This document shows positions 43,889 through 52,698 of a stretch of 64,000 nucleotides of DNA, piece by piece. Source of the stretch: Rhizobium leguminosarum bv. viciae USDA 2370 (GTDB lineage Bacteria; Pseudomonadota; Alphaproteobacteria; Rhizobiales; Rhizobiaceae); NCBI RefSeq assembly GCF_002008365.1, contig NZ_MRDL01000054.1, positions 248,001 through 312,000 of the forward strand. Reading direction: 5' to 3'. The position numbers were made by a program, and so were the translations under genes. The number at the start of each line of letters is the position of its first letter. Position 1 is the first letter of the stretch. The notes beneath the pieces are model-generated. The model searched no databases. It saw only the letters and a list, made by a program, of their open reading frames with translations, and was not told where the DNA came from.

Positions 43889-45094
43889 TTAGCTGAACTG
43901 CCTGGCGATCAGCGCCGCGAGCCGTTCGGCAACCTCTTCCTTCGCCAGGTCAGGCCATTGCTCGACGCCGTCGCGGCGAACGAGTTTGACGCGGTTGTGG
44001 CTGCCGCCCATGATGCCAGTCGCAGGAGAAACGTCATTGGCGACGATCATGTCGGCGCCTTTCCTTTCGAGTTTTGCCTTTGCATTGCTTTCGACGTCCT
44101 GGGTCTCGGCGGCAAAGCCGATCACCAGCTTCGGCCGCATCGTATGATGGCCGACGGTTTTCAGGATGTCCGGGTTCTCGGTCAGCGCCAGCGTCGGGAT
44201 GGATTCGCCCGGATGTTTCTTCAGCTTCTGGTCGGCCGCCGAGGCGACGCGCCAGTCCGCCACCGCTGCGACCATCACGGCGATGTCGGCCGGCAGCGCC
44301 GCAAGCACGGCATCACGCATTTCTTCAGCCCGCTCGACATGCACGACTGTCACGCCGACGGGGTCGGCGATTGCCACCGGCCCCGATACGAGCGTCACCT
44401 CCGCTCCGAGCTTTGCAAGGGCTGCTGCGATCGCATGCCCCTGCCGGCCGGAGGAGCGGTTGGCGATATAGCGCACCGGATCGATCGGCTCATGCGTCGG
44501 TCCTGACGTGACGATTGCCTTGCGTCCCTTGAGCGGCTTTTCTCCGTCGTCGAGCATGGTTTCGGCAGCAGCGACGATCTCCAGCGGTTCCGCCATCCGG
44601 CCGAGCCCTGCCTCCCGGCTTTCCGCCATCTCGCCGGCCATCGGCCCGACGAAGCGGATGCCGTCGGCTCTGAGCATCGCGGCATTCCGCCGCGTTGCCG
44701 GATGCGCCCACATGGCGGGGTTCATCGCCGGTGCGGCAAGCACCGGCCCATTGGTCGCCAGAAGCACCGTCGAGGCGAGATCGTCGGCAAGCCCATTCGC
44801 CATCTTCGCCATCAGATCGGCGGTGGCAGGGGCGATCAGCACGAGGTCGCAGTCGCGCGCCAGCCGGATATGACCGATATCCTGTTCGTCCTGTCGCGAA
44901 AACAGATCGAGGTACACATGGTCCGCCGCCAATGCACCGACGGCAAGCGGCGTGACGAATTCCTGGGCGCCTTTGGTCATCACAGGGCGCACGCTCGCGC
45001 CGCGCTCGCGCAGCCGGCGGATCAGATCCAGGCTCTTATAGGCCGCGATGCCGCCGGAGATGATGAGGAGGATGCGTTTGCCGCTGAGAGCCAT
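43889..45094 (-). CDS. coaBC: Bifunctional CoaBC (4'-phosphopantothenoylcysteine decarboxylase/synthetase)
   Basis: 401 aa. The flavoprotein decarboxylase domain (residues 1-180) shows ILLIISGGIAAYKSLDLIRRL and the PAMNPAMWAHPATRRN active-site loop. The synthetase domain follows with TSGPTHEPIDPVRYIANRSSGRQGHAIA and the KLKKHPGE segment. It performs two successive steps of coenzyme A synthesis. Single gene. Confidence 0.96.
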   Translation of the reverse strand: MALSGKRILLIISGGIAAYKSLDLIRRLRERGASVRPVMTKGAQEFVTPLAVGALAADHVYLDLFSRQDEQDIGHIRLARDCDLVLIAPATADLMAKMANGLADDLASTVLLATNGPVLAAPAMNPAMWAHPATRRNAAMLRADGIRFVGPMAGEMAESREAGLGRMAEPLEIVAAAETMLDDGEKPLKGRKAIVTSGPTHEPIDPVRYIANRSSGRQGHAIAAALAKLGAEVTLVSGPVAIADPVGVTVVHVERAEEMRDAVLAALPADIAVMVAAVADWRVASAADQKLKKHPGESIPTLALTENPDILKTVGHHTMRPKLVIGFAAETQDVESNAKAKLERKGADMIVANDVSPATGIMGGSHNRVKLVRRDGVEQWPDLAKEEVAERLAALIARQFS

Positions 45095-45271
45095 GGCCTT
45101 CTACCCGTTGCCTTTTCTGACCGCCCTCGACCCTAAGCCTTTGGCGGAGAACATGCAATCGCGCCGCCGATAGGCATTGGAGCTGCTCCGGAAGCCGCCG
45201 CATGACGATCGCAATCGCCATGCCGAGGCGGGCAAGCTGCGGCGGCAGCCAGTCTCCGCCGCACTCGTGGG

Positions 45272-46021
45272 TCAGAGGTTGCTCATCCCGCCGTCGATGA
45301 TGAGTTCGCTGCCGACGATATAGGCCGCCTCATCGGAGGCGAGGAAAACGATGGTCTTGGCGACTTCGCCGGGGGTTCCGAAACGGCCGACGGGAATCTG
45401 GGCCTGGATCTGCGCAGTCATCGCTTCGGATTGGGCTTGTGAAGCGCCGAGCTTGCTGTAGAGCGGCGTGGAGATCGGACCGGGGCTCACGGCGTTGACG
45501 CGGATGCCGCGGCCGATGAGCTCGCCCGACAATGTCTTGGCAAGCGTCAACAGCGCGCCCTTCGTCAGCGAATAGACGCTGGAATTCGGCATGCCGATAT
45601 GGGCGTTGATCGAGGTGTTGAGCACGATCGCGGCCTGCTTCGAAAAAATCGGCAGCAGCGCCTGAATCAGGAAGAACGGGCCCTTGACGTTGATATCAAC
45701 CGACTTGTCGAAGGCGGCTTCGCTCCACTGTTCCAGCGGCCCGAATTCGGCGACCCCGGCGTTGACGAAGAGGATGTCGAGCGTGCCGAAAGCCTCTCTC
45801 ACGCTATCGGCGACGGCTTTCTGGCCGACCGCATTGCCGGCATCGGCCTGGATGACGGTGGCTTTGCCGCCGAATTCGGCGCGGGCCGCCTCGACGCTTG
45901 CCGCGCTGCTGCCGGTAACGACGACGCGGGCGCCCTCAGCGATGAACTGGCGGGCGGTCTCGAGGCCGATGCCGCTGGTGCCGCCGGTGATGAGCGCTGT
46001 CTTGTTCTGCAGGCGTGACAT
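45272..46021 (-). CDS. SDR family oxidoreductase
   Basis: 249 aa classical SDR. NAD(P)-binding TGGTSGIGLETARQF, NAG motif VNAGVAEFG, and catalytic Tyr-x3-Lys in SVYSLTKGALL. The protein lies downstream of a second SDR gene with a 135-bp gap; both may be controlled by the divergent LysR regulator. Substrate unknown. Confidence 0.92.
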   Translation of the reverse strand: MSRLQNKTALITGGTSGIGLETARQFIAEGARVVVTGSSAASVEAARAEFGGKATVIQADAGNAVGQKAVADSVREAFGTLDILFVNAGVAEFGPLEQWSEAAFDKSVDINVKGPFFLIQALLPIFSKQAAIVLNTSINAHIGMPNSSVYSLTKGALLTLAKTLSGELIGRGIRVNAVSPGPISTPLYSKLGASQAQSEAMTAQIQAQIPVGRFGTPGEVAKTIVFLASDEAAYIVGSELIIDGGMSNL

Positions 46022-46156
46022 GATGAAGTTCCTTTGACCGAATGTTGGCGCGCGGCCCGTTCTTGTTCAATGCGAGAATGCTCTGAAAAAGGCGGCGCGA
46101 TAAGCCGGCGCGTTGAAGGATCATCAACCCGCAGCGGATAACCGCGCCGCGCCGCC

Positions 46157-46921
46157 TCAGGTGCGGGTGATCGAAGCGCCGCCGTCGACCAGCGACGCCG
46201 TACCGGTGACGAAGCTTGCATCGTCGGAGGCGAGGTAGAGGACCGAGCGGGCAAGTTCTTCGGGTGTTGCGACACGCTTCAGCGCATGCAGATTGGTGAC
46301 GAAGGCCTGCTTCTCAGGCGTATCGTTCATGTCCCGATACATGTCGGTATCGACCGCACCCGGCAGGATGGCATTGACGCGCACGCCCTGCTGGCCGAAT
46401 TCGGCGGCAAGCGCCTGTGTCAGGCCGATCAGGCCGGATTTGCTGGCGGCATAGGCGGCAACCCCCGGGAAGGCGAAGCTGTAGCCGACGAAGGTCGAGG
46501 TGAAGATCACCGAGCCGCCGCCATTTTCCACCATCGCCCCGATCTGGTGCTTGGCGGCGAGGAAGGAGGCCGTCAGATTGATCGCCAGCGCATCGCTGAA
46601 GCCCGATTCGGAAACGGCGGTGCTCGGACCGGCTTCGCCGAGCGTGCCGGCATTGTTGAAGGCGATGTCGAGCTTGCCGTAATTCGTCACGGCGGCGGCG
46701 ACCAGCGCCTTGTGATAATCTTCCGAGCGCACGTCGCCGGCAATGGCGATGGCATCGCCGCCCTCTGCCTTGATCTCCGCAACGAGGCTGTCAAGTTCGC
46801 CTTGACGGCGGGCGCCGACGACGACCCTGGCGCCTTCGGCGGCGAAGAGTTTTGCCGTGGCGCGGCCAATGCCGGAGCTTGCGCCGGTGACGATCGCGAC
46901 CTTGTTGTTCAAGCGGTTCAT
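46157..46921 (-). CDS. SDR family oxidoreductase
   Basis: 254 aa from the ATG at 46921. Motifs: TGASSGIGRATAKLF, NNAGTLGEAG, and YAASKSGLIGLTQ with Tyr-x3-Lys. It is divergent from a LysR gene across 125 bp, the common layout of a regulator and its target reductase. Confidence 0.93.
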   Translation of the reverse strand: MNRLNNKVAIVTGASSGIGRATAKLFAAEGARVVVGARRQGELDSLVAEIKAEGGDAIAIAGDVRSEDYHKALVAAAVTNYGKLDIAFNNAGTLGEAGPSTAVSESGFSDALAINLTASFLAAKHQIGAMVENGGGSVIFTSTFVGYSFAFPGVAAYAASKSGLIGLTQALAAEFGQQGVRVNAILPGAVDTDMYRDMNDTPEKQAFVTNLHALKRVATPEELARSVLYLASDDASFVTGTASLVDGGASITRT

Positions 46922-47020
46922 GGTTCCATCTCCTGTGTTGAGGTGAGGCGGCCCTTGCCGTCCCTTCCGTTGAATGGAAGATGGCATTTTCCTTTCGTTC
47001 GGATTAGTCTCCAGATCGGG

Positions 47021-47032
47021 GAATTCGAATTC
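47021..47032. promoter_or_regulatory. Perfect 12-bp palindrome before the LysR gene
   Basis: GAATTCGAATTC, 15 bp upstream of the LysR ATG in the divergent SDR-LysR promoter. LysR proteins often bind dyads here, so it is a candidate autoregulatory site, but the short AT-rich dyad may be chance. Confidence 0.3.
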
Positions 47033-47046
47033 GGAAAGACCGAACG

Positions 47047-47952
47047 ATGATCAGGATAGAAGGCATTGCGGCTTTTGTCGCCGTGGTCGAGGCAGGCTCG
47101 GTCAGCGAGGCGGCCCGGCGTCTTCGGCTGTCCAAATCCGTCGTCAGCGAAAGGTTGGCCGAGCTGGAGAAGTCGCTCGGCGGCATCCTGCTGCACCGAA
47201 CGACCCGCAAGCTTACTTTGACCGAGGACGGCACGGTCTTCCTGGAGCGGGCTGCGCGCATCGTGCGCGAGATCGAGGAGGCCGCGGCCGATATGGCGGA
47301 GCGGCGCGGAACGCTGTCAGGCCCGATCCGCATCGCCGCCCCCGTCACCTTCGGCCGCATGCATCTCGGCCCGGCGCTCTATCCCTTTCTCGCCGAGCAT
47401 CCCGAGATCGAATTGACCCTCGATATTGATGACCGGCGGGTCGATGCCGCTTCGGACGGCTATGACGCCATCATCCGCAATGGTCCGATCGCTGATAGCC
47501 GGCTGGTCGCCTGGAAGCTCACGCGAAGCCGCCGTCTTCTCTGTGCCTCGCCGGATTATCTCGCCCGCCAGGGAATTCCGTCGTCGCTGGCTGATCTCAA
47601 CGGCCATCGCGGCATCTTCTACACCAATCGCGGCGTTGCCGACTGGCGCTTCCAGACGCCGGAGGGTGCGATCGTCGTCCGTGCGAAACTGGCGCTCGGC
47701 ATCAACAATGGTGACATGCTCCGCGACGCCGCGATTGCCGGCCTCGGCATTGCGCTGCTGCCCGCCTTCATCGCCGGCCCGGCCATCCGCGAGGGCCGGC
47801 TTGCCGAAATCGATGTCGGCCATAGGCCGGAGGTCGAATTCATCTATATGGCCCATCCCGAGGGCCGAAATCCCTCCGCCAAGCTCCGCGCCATCGCCGA
47901 TCACCTGAAGAAGAGTTTCGGCGATCCGCCCTACTGGGATCCGGCGGGCTAG
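47047..47952 (+). CDS. LysR family transcriptional regulator
   Basis: 301 aa. Helix-turn-helix FVAVVEAGSVSEAARRLRLSKSVVSERLAELEKSLGGILLHRT; effector domain from residue about 90 onward. It faces the SDR gene at 46921 and likely regulates it; many such LysR-SDR pairs respond to a reactive carbonyl or quinone. Confidence 0.93.
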   Translation: MIRIEGIAAFVAVVEAGSVSEAARRLRLSKSVVSERLAELEKSLGGILLHRTTRKLTLTEDGTVFLERAARIVREIEEAAADMAERRGTLSGPIRIAAPVTFGRMHLGPALYPFLAEHPEIELTLDIDDRRVDAASDGYDAIIRNGPIADSRLVAWKLTRSRRLLCASPDYLARQGIPSSLADLNGHRGIFYTNRGVADWRFQTPEGAIVVRAKLALGINNGDMLRDAAIAGLGIALLPAFIAGPAIREGRLAEIDVGHRPEVEFIYMAHPEGRNPSAKLRAIADHLKKSFGDPPYWDPAG

Positions 47953-47953
47953 A

Positions 47954-48056
47954 GCATGTCGCGCAAAAGTGTGCAGCAGTTTTGCGACAACGACATGCGT
48001 AAAAACAAAGACCTAAAGCGCGAAGAGCGAATCTGAAAGATCGCGACGCGCTTTAG
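47954..48056. repeat. Composite palindromic repeat (two modules)
   Basis: Module one GCATGTCG to CGACATGC (47954-47998); module two CTAAAGCGCG to CGCGCTTTAG (48013-48056), perfect 10-bp arms. The right end supplies the stop codon of the LysR gene at 48053. Same order as at 38830. Confidence 0.8.
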
Positions 48057-48928
48057 CTCAGCAGGCTCATCAGGTTCTCGGTGACCGGCGAGCGATGTGT
48101 TTTCAGGATTGCCAGCGCCAGGCGCGCCACGGCCGGCGGCCCCTCGATCGGCCGGTAGGCCACACCTTCGAGCTTGATCTGCGAAATCGAGGCCGGCACG
48201 ATCGAGACGCCGAGATCGGCCGCCACCAGATTGACGACCGAGGAAATCTGCGGCGCCTCCTGCGCCACGGTCAGCTCGAATCCCGCCTTGCGGCAGGCGA
48301 GCACGACATCGTCGTAGAGGCTCAAGCCCACGAGCCGGGGAAAGAGGATGAAGGGTTCGTCCGCCAGCATTGCAAGCGGCAGGCTACGATGTCTTGCCAG
48401 AGGATGGCTGGCGGGCAGGGCAATCACCATCGGCTCGTCCGGCAGCCGCCGCAGCCGGATGCCGGCGGGATCGTCCAGGCCGGGGCGCATGAAGGTGGCG
48501 TCGAGCTCCCCGCGTTCCAGCTTCTGCATCAGCGCTAGCGTATTCATTTCCGTCAGCGACAGCTGCACCTCCGGCCAGCGCGCGCGAAACCGGCGGATCG
48601 TCGTGCTGACCACCGGGTTGAAGGCGGAGGATGCGGTGAAGCCGAGCGACAGGCGGCCGGACTCGCCGCGATTGGCGCTTTGCGCCGCAAGCTTCGCCTT
48701 CTCAGCTGCCACCAGCGACGCCTTTGCCTCGCCAAGGAAGGCCGCGCCCGCTGCCGTCAATTCGGCGCCGTGCGGCACACGGTGAAACAGCGCCGCACCC
48801 ACTTCCCTCTCCAGGTCGCGGATCTGCTGGCTGAGCGGCGGCTGCCCGATGCCGAGCTTGCCGGCGGCACGCGTGAAATTGCCTTCTTCCGCCACCGCCA
48901 GAAAATACCTGAGATGCCGCAGCTCCAT
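48053..48928 (-). CDS. LysR family transcriptional regulator
   Basis: 291 aa from MELRHLRYFLAVAEEGNFTRAAGKLGIGQPPLSQQIRDLEREVG, the canonical LysR helix-turn-helix; the four codons before it are dispensable. Its stop codon lies in a palindromic repeat. Divergent from an MFS exporter, which is the likely target. Confidence 0.93.
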   Translation of the reverse strand: MELRHLRYFLAVAEEGNFTRAAGKLGIGQPPLSQQIRDLEREVGAALFHRVPHGAELTAAGAAFLGEAKASLVAAEKAKLAAQSANRGESGRLSLGFTASSAFNPVVSTTIRRFRARWPEVQLSLTEMNTLALMQKLERGELDATFMRPGLDDPAGIRLRRLPDEPMVIALPASHPLARHRSLPLAMLADEPFILFPRLVGLSLYDDVVLACRKAGFELTVAQEAPQISSVVNLVAADLGVSIVPASISQIKLEGVAYRPIEGPPAVARLALAILKTHRSPVTENLMSLLS

Positions 48929-49019
48929 CACTATCTCCAAAACCTATCGGAATCGACGGTCTCATATATTGGACAAATGGAGGCGCTTTGACTAGATCGG
49001 AGGCTGGAAGGATGAAGAT

Positions 49020-50270
49020 ATGCCGACGTCAGTGCATGCAGTGAAGACCTCCGAGACAGCTGCGACCCCAGGGCAGAAGCACTACCTGACCCGTGGCGCC
49101 GGCGCCTATCGCCGCGCCAGCCTGGCACTCTTCCTTTCCGGCTTCTCCACCTTCTCGCTGCTCTATTGCGTCCAGCCGCTGCTGCCGATCTTCTCGCAGG
49201 AATTCGCTGTCAGCCCGGCCGAAAGCTCGCTGTCCCTTTCGCTCTCCACCGGTTTCCTGGCGGTCGCCATCGTCTGCGCCGCCGCCGTCTCGGAAGGTCT
49301 CGGCCGCCGCAGCCTGATGTCGATATCGCTGGTCGGGGCGGCATTGCTGACCATTGCCACCGCCTTTGCCCCGAACTGGCATCTGCTGCTCGTCATCCGC
49401 GCGCTTCAGGGCCTTGTTCTCGGTGGTGTGCCGGCCGTTGCCATGGCCTATCTCGCCGAGGAAATCGATCCGCGCGGCCTTGGCGCCACCATGGGCCTCT
49501 ATGTCGGCGGCACGGCCTTCGGCGGCATGTCCGGCCGTGTGCTCACCGGCATCTTCGCCGAATATCTCACCTGGCGTCCGGCGCTCTTCATCATTGGCAC
49601 CATCGGCCTTGCCGCCGCGCTCGGCTTCATCGCCCTCTTGCCACCGTCACGCAATTTCGTCCGCCGGCCGGGCTTCGACCCACGCTTTCATGCAAAGGCC
49701 TGGCTCGGCCATCTCCGCAATCCGACGCTGCCCTTCATCTTCGCCATCGCCTTCCTGGCGATGGGCTCCTTTGTGACGATCTACAATTATGCCGGCTTCC
49801 GCCTGGTGGCGCCGCCCTACGGCCTCAACCAGACCGAACTCGGCCTGATCCTCACCGTCTACCTCTTCGGCATCGGCGCCTCCTCGATCGGCGGCCTGTT
49901 GGGAGACCGGATCGGGCACTTTTCCGTGCTTCTCTTCGGTCTGGCACTCACCGCCGCCGGCAGCGCGCTGACGCTCTTTGCCTCGCTCCCGGCGATTATC
50001 CTCGGTATCATCGTGCTCACGACCGGCTTCTTTATGAGCCATTCGATCGCCAGCGGCCTTGTCGGCAAGCTGGCACATGGCACCAAAGGGCACGCCTCGT
50101 CGCTCTATATGCTCGCCTATTATGTCGGCTCCAGCCTCATGGGTTCGGCGGGCGGCTGGTTCTTCGCGGTTGAAGGCTGGGCCGCCGTCGTTATCTTCAC
50201 GCTTGCCATGCTGGCGCTGGCCTTTGTCTCCGCCTGTCTTGCCCAGCACCTCGCGAGGAGAAAAGCATGA
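49020..50270 (+). CDS. MFS transporter
   Basis: 416 aa, twelve hydrophobic segments, with a Tyr-rich N-terminus and SLSTGFLAVAIVCAAAVSEGLGRRSLM (motif A-like). Resembles YnfM-type arabinose/drug efflux MFS proteins. It overlaps the VOC gene by 4 bp and is divergent from the LysR gene, so LysR-controlled efflux with a VOC protein is likely. Substrate unknown. Confidence 0.9.
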   Translation: MPTSVHAVKTSETAATPGQKHYLTRGAGAYRRASLALFLSGFSTFSLLYCVQPLLPIFSQEFAVSPAESSLSLSLSTGFLAVAIVCAAAVSEGLGRRSLMSISLVGAALLTIATAFAPNWHLLLVIRALQGLVLGGVPAVAMAYLAEEIDPRGLGATMGLYVGGTAFGGMSGRVLTGIFAEYLTWRPALFIIGTIGLAAALGFIALLPPSRNFVRRPGFDPRFHAKAWLGHLRNPTLPFIFAIAFLAMGSFVTIYNYAGFRLVAPPYGLNQTELGLILTVYLFGIGASSIGGLLGDRIGHFSVLLFGLALTAAGSALTLFASLPAIILGIIVLTTGFFMSHSIASGLVGKLAHGTKGHASSLYMLAYYVGSSLMGSAGGWFFAVEGWAAVVIFTLAMLALAFVSACLAQHLARRKA

Positions 50271-50653
50271 TCCGCATAGACCGGCTTGACCATCTCGTGC
50301 TGACCGTCGCCGATATCGCGATCAGCTGCGACTTCTATTCCCGCATCCTCGGCATGTCGGTCGAAACCTTTGCTGAAGGCCGTAAAGCACTGAAATTCGG
50401 CGGGCAGAAGATTAATCTGCACCATGCCGGCCACGAATTCGATCCCAAGGCAAGGCAACCCACACCCGGCTCCGGCGACCTCTGCTTCATCGCCGAGACT
50501 CAGCTTGCCGATGTCATCGCCCATCTGGAGGCCTTAGGCGTTGCCATCGAAGAGGGTCCGGTCGAGCGCACCGGCGCGACCGGGCGTTTGCGCTCGGTCT
50601 ATTTCAGGGACCCCGACGGCAACCTCCTCGAGGTCTCCAATCTGATTGCCTGA
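50267..50653 (+). CDS. VOC family protein (glyoxalase/dioxygenase fold)
   Basis: 128 aa, one vicinal-oxygen-chelate domain: RIDRLDHLVLTVADIAISCDFYSRILGM, KFGGQKINLHHAGHEFDP, and YFRDPDGNLLEVSNL. Metal residues include His12 and the Glu of LLEVSN. Could be a glyoxalase-like or fosfomycin-resistance-like enzyme. ATGA overlap with the MFS gene; convergent with the urocanase-like gene with 17 bp between stops. Confidence 0.92.
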   Translation: MIRIDRLDHLVLTVADIAISCDFYSRILGMSVETFAEGRKALKFGGQKINLHHAGHEFDPKARQPTPGSGDLCFIAETQLADVIAHLEALGVAIEEGPVERTGATGRLRSVYFRDPDGNLLEVSNLIA

Positions 50654-50670
50654 CGTCGGCCTCCCGCACA

Positions 50671-52332
50671 TCAACCGAGCCGGATATAGGGCACGTCCTT
50701 CTTCGCCACCTCATCCAGCGCCTCCTCGTAACCGGCATCGGCGTAACGCATGACGCCAAGCGCCGTATCGTTGGTCAGCGCATGGTCGAGCCGTTCGTCG
50801 GCGGCATCCGTGCCGTCGGCGACCACGGTGACGCCGCAGCTCGTCATGTAGCCGGCATAGCCGCCGCCGCCGGAATGGATGACGACCAGATCGGCCATCG
50901 ACGAGCAGAGCATCATCGCATCGATCAGCGGCCAGTCGGCGATTGCGTCGGAGCCGTCCTTCATCCCCTCGGTCATGATATTCGGATGCGCCATGGCGCC
51001 GGCGTCGAGATGGTCGCGGGAGAAGGCGACCGGGCCTTTGAGTTCGCCGCTCGCAACCAGCGCGTTGACGCGCCTTGCGAGTGCGGTGCGTTCGCCGTGG
51101 CCGAGCCAGGCGATGCGGGCCGGCAGCCCCTCGAAGGGCACATGCTCGCGCGCCAGCCGGATCCAGTTTGTGATGATCTTGTTATCGGGAAACATCTCGA
51201 GCAGCAGATCGTCGATCCGGGCGATATCGCTCTCCTCGCCTGACAGAGCCATCCAGCGGAACGGGCCGATCGCCCGGGCAAAGAGCGGCCTGAGATAGGC
51301 TTCGGTGAAGATCGGAATGTCGAAGGCATTGGCGACACCGCCCTCGCGGGCCTGCGTGCGGATTAGATTGCCGTTGTCGAAGACTTCCGAGCCACGCTTC
51401 TGGAATTCCAGCATCGCCGTCACATGCTCGACGATCGAGGCCCGGCTTGCCGCCATCAACTGCCCCTGGCCATCGTCGCGCAGGCCCTTGACCTGATCGA
51501 GGCTCATGCCCTTCGGCACGTAACCGTAGACGAGGTCATGCGCCGAGGTCTGGTCGGTGACGATGTCGGGCACGATGCCGCGGCGGGCGATCTCGGGATA
51601 GACCTCCGCCGCATTACCGACGAGGCCGACGGACAGCGCCCGCTTGTCCTTCACCGCTGCATCGATCATCTGAAGGGCGGTATCGAGATCGGGAGCGATT
51701 TCCTGGAGATAGCCGATCTGCTGGCGCTTGCGGGCGCGCTCCGGATCGATGTCGATACAGAGGATTGCAGCCCCTGCCATGCGGCCGGCGAGAGGTTGCG
51801 CCCCGCCCATGCCGCCGAGGCCGGCCGTCAGCACGAACCGGCCGAGGAGATCGCCGCCGAAGCGCCGCTCGGCAATGCGCATGAAGATCTCGTAGGTGCC
51901 CTGGATGACGCCCTGGCTGCCGATATATTGCCAGGCGCCGGCCGTCAGCCCGCCCCAGCAGATCAACCCCTTGCGCTGCAGCTCGTAGAATACTTCGGCC
52001 TTTGCCCATTGCCCGACGATATTGCAGTTCGCCATGATGACCAGCGGCGCCTTGGCATGCGTTCGAACGAGGCCGATCGGCTTGCCGGACTGGATGAGCA
52101 GCGTCTGGTCCTCGTCCATCTCGGTCAGCGCTTTGACGATGCCCCTATGCGCCGCCCAGTTGCGGGCCGCCTTGCCGAGCGCGGCGTAGACGATCAGATT
52201 GTCGGGGTCCTCGCCGACGGAGAGCACGTTTTCGAGCAGCCGCAGCAGCGCCTCCTGCCGCCAGCCCTTGGCGCGCAGTTCCGGCCCGCCGGGAATCGGA
52301 AATTTCGGATGACGTGGATTGGCCTTCGGCAT
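50671..52332 (-). CDS. Urocanase family protein, probable thiourocanate hydratase
   Basis: 553 aa NAD-dependent hydratase. The urocanase signature loop is present: LTAGLGGMGGAQPLAGRMAGAAILCIDIDPER. But positions that are strongly kept in HutU differ: GRDHLD is FSRDHLDAGAM followed by AHPNIMTEG rather than the usual ASPNRETE, and HHGGG is IHSGGGGYAGYMTSCG. Such changes fit a different substrate. In the operon context (MIO-less lyase, DUF917, hydantoinase-like and carbamoylase genes) hydration of thiourocanate is the best guess. It is the last gene of the operon, 33 bp after the TfoX-like gene. A true urocanate hydratase cannot be excluded. Confidence 0.85.
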   Translation of the reverse strand: MPKANPRHPKFPIPGGPELRAKGWRQEALLRLLENVLSVGEDPDNLIVYAALGKAARNWAAHRGIVKALTEMDEDQTLLIQSGKPIGLVRTHAKAPLVIMANCNIVGQWAKAEVFYELQRKGLICWGGLTAGAWQYIGSQGVIQGTYEIFMRIAERRFGGDLLGRFVLTAGLGGMGGAQPLAGRMAGAAILCIDIDPERARKRQQIGYLQEIAPDLDTALQMIDAAVKDKRALSVGLVGNAAEVYPEIARRGIVPDIVTDQTSAHDLVYGYVPKGMSLDQVKGLRDDGQGQLMAASRASIVEHVTAMLEFQKRGSEVFDNGNLIRTQAREGGVANAFDIPIFTEAYLRPLFARAIGPFRWMALSGEESDIARIDDLLLEMFPDNKIITNWIRLAREHVPFEGLPARIAWLGHGERTALARRVNALVASGELKGPVAFSRDHLDAGAMAHPNIMTEGMKDGSDAIADWPLIDAMMLCSSMADLVVIHSGGGGYAGYMTSCGVTVVADGTDAADERLDHALTNDTALGVMRYADAGYEEALDEVAKKDVPYIRLG

Positions 52333-52365
52333 CGTGGGTTCCTCGTTTTGCTCTGCCTTCGTTCG

Positions 52366-52695
52366 TTATTTGCTGGGCAGCGATTGCACATAGGCGAGTG
52401 CCGCATCGAGCAAACGCCGCCTCAGGGCATCGTCGCCGTAAACTTCGGCACCGCCTCGCACCCAGCCATGCATGACACGCTCCCCCGACAGCATCTGGAT
52501 CACGCCAGGCAGTGCCAGCGCCCAGCCGTTATTGCCCTTGCCGAGACGGATCAGCATGCCGTCATGGCGTGCGCAGCAGAGAAGATTGCCGTTCAGCATG
52601 AAGGCCCAGCCGCCGAACATCGATTTTTCGGCAAGACCCGGCCGATCGCCGAGTTCCTCACGCATCAGTTCTTCGAGACCGGGATCGCGCGCCAT
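52366..52695 (-). CDS. TfoX/Sxy N-terminal domain protein
   Basis: 109 aa, short TfoX_N-like domain: LEELMREELGDRPGLAEKSMFGGWAFMLNGNLLCCARHDGMLIRLGK. Members without the C-terminal half have no proven role. It lies 3 bp after DUF917 and 33 bp before the urocanase-like gene, so it is part of the catabolic operon, which is unusual for this family. Cysteines in LLCCAR could bind a ligand or metal; speculation. Confidence 0.85.
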   Translation of the reverse strand: MARDPGLEELMREELGDRPGLAEKSMFGGWAFMLNGNLLCCARHDGMLIRLGKGNNGWALALPGVIQMLSGERVMHGWVRGGAEVYGDDALRRRLLDAALAYVQSLPSK

Positions 52696-52698
52696 GGC

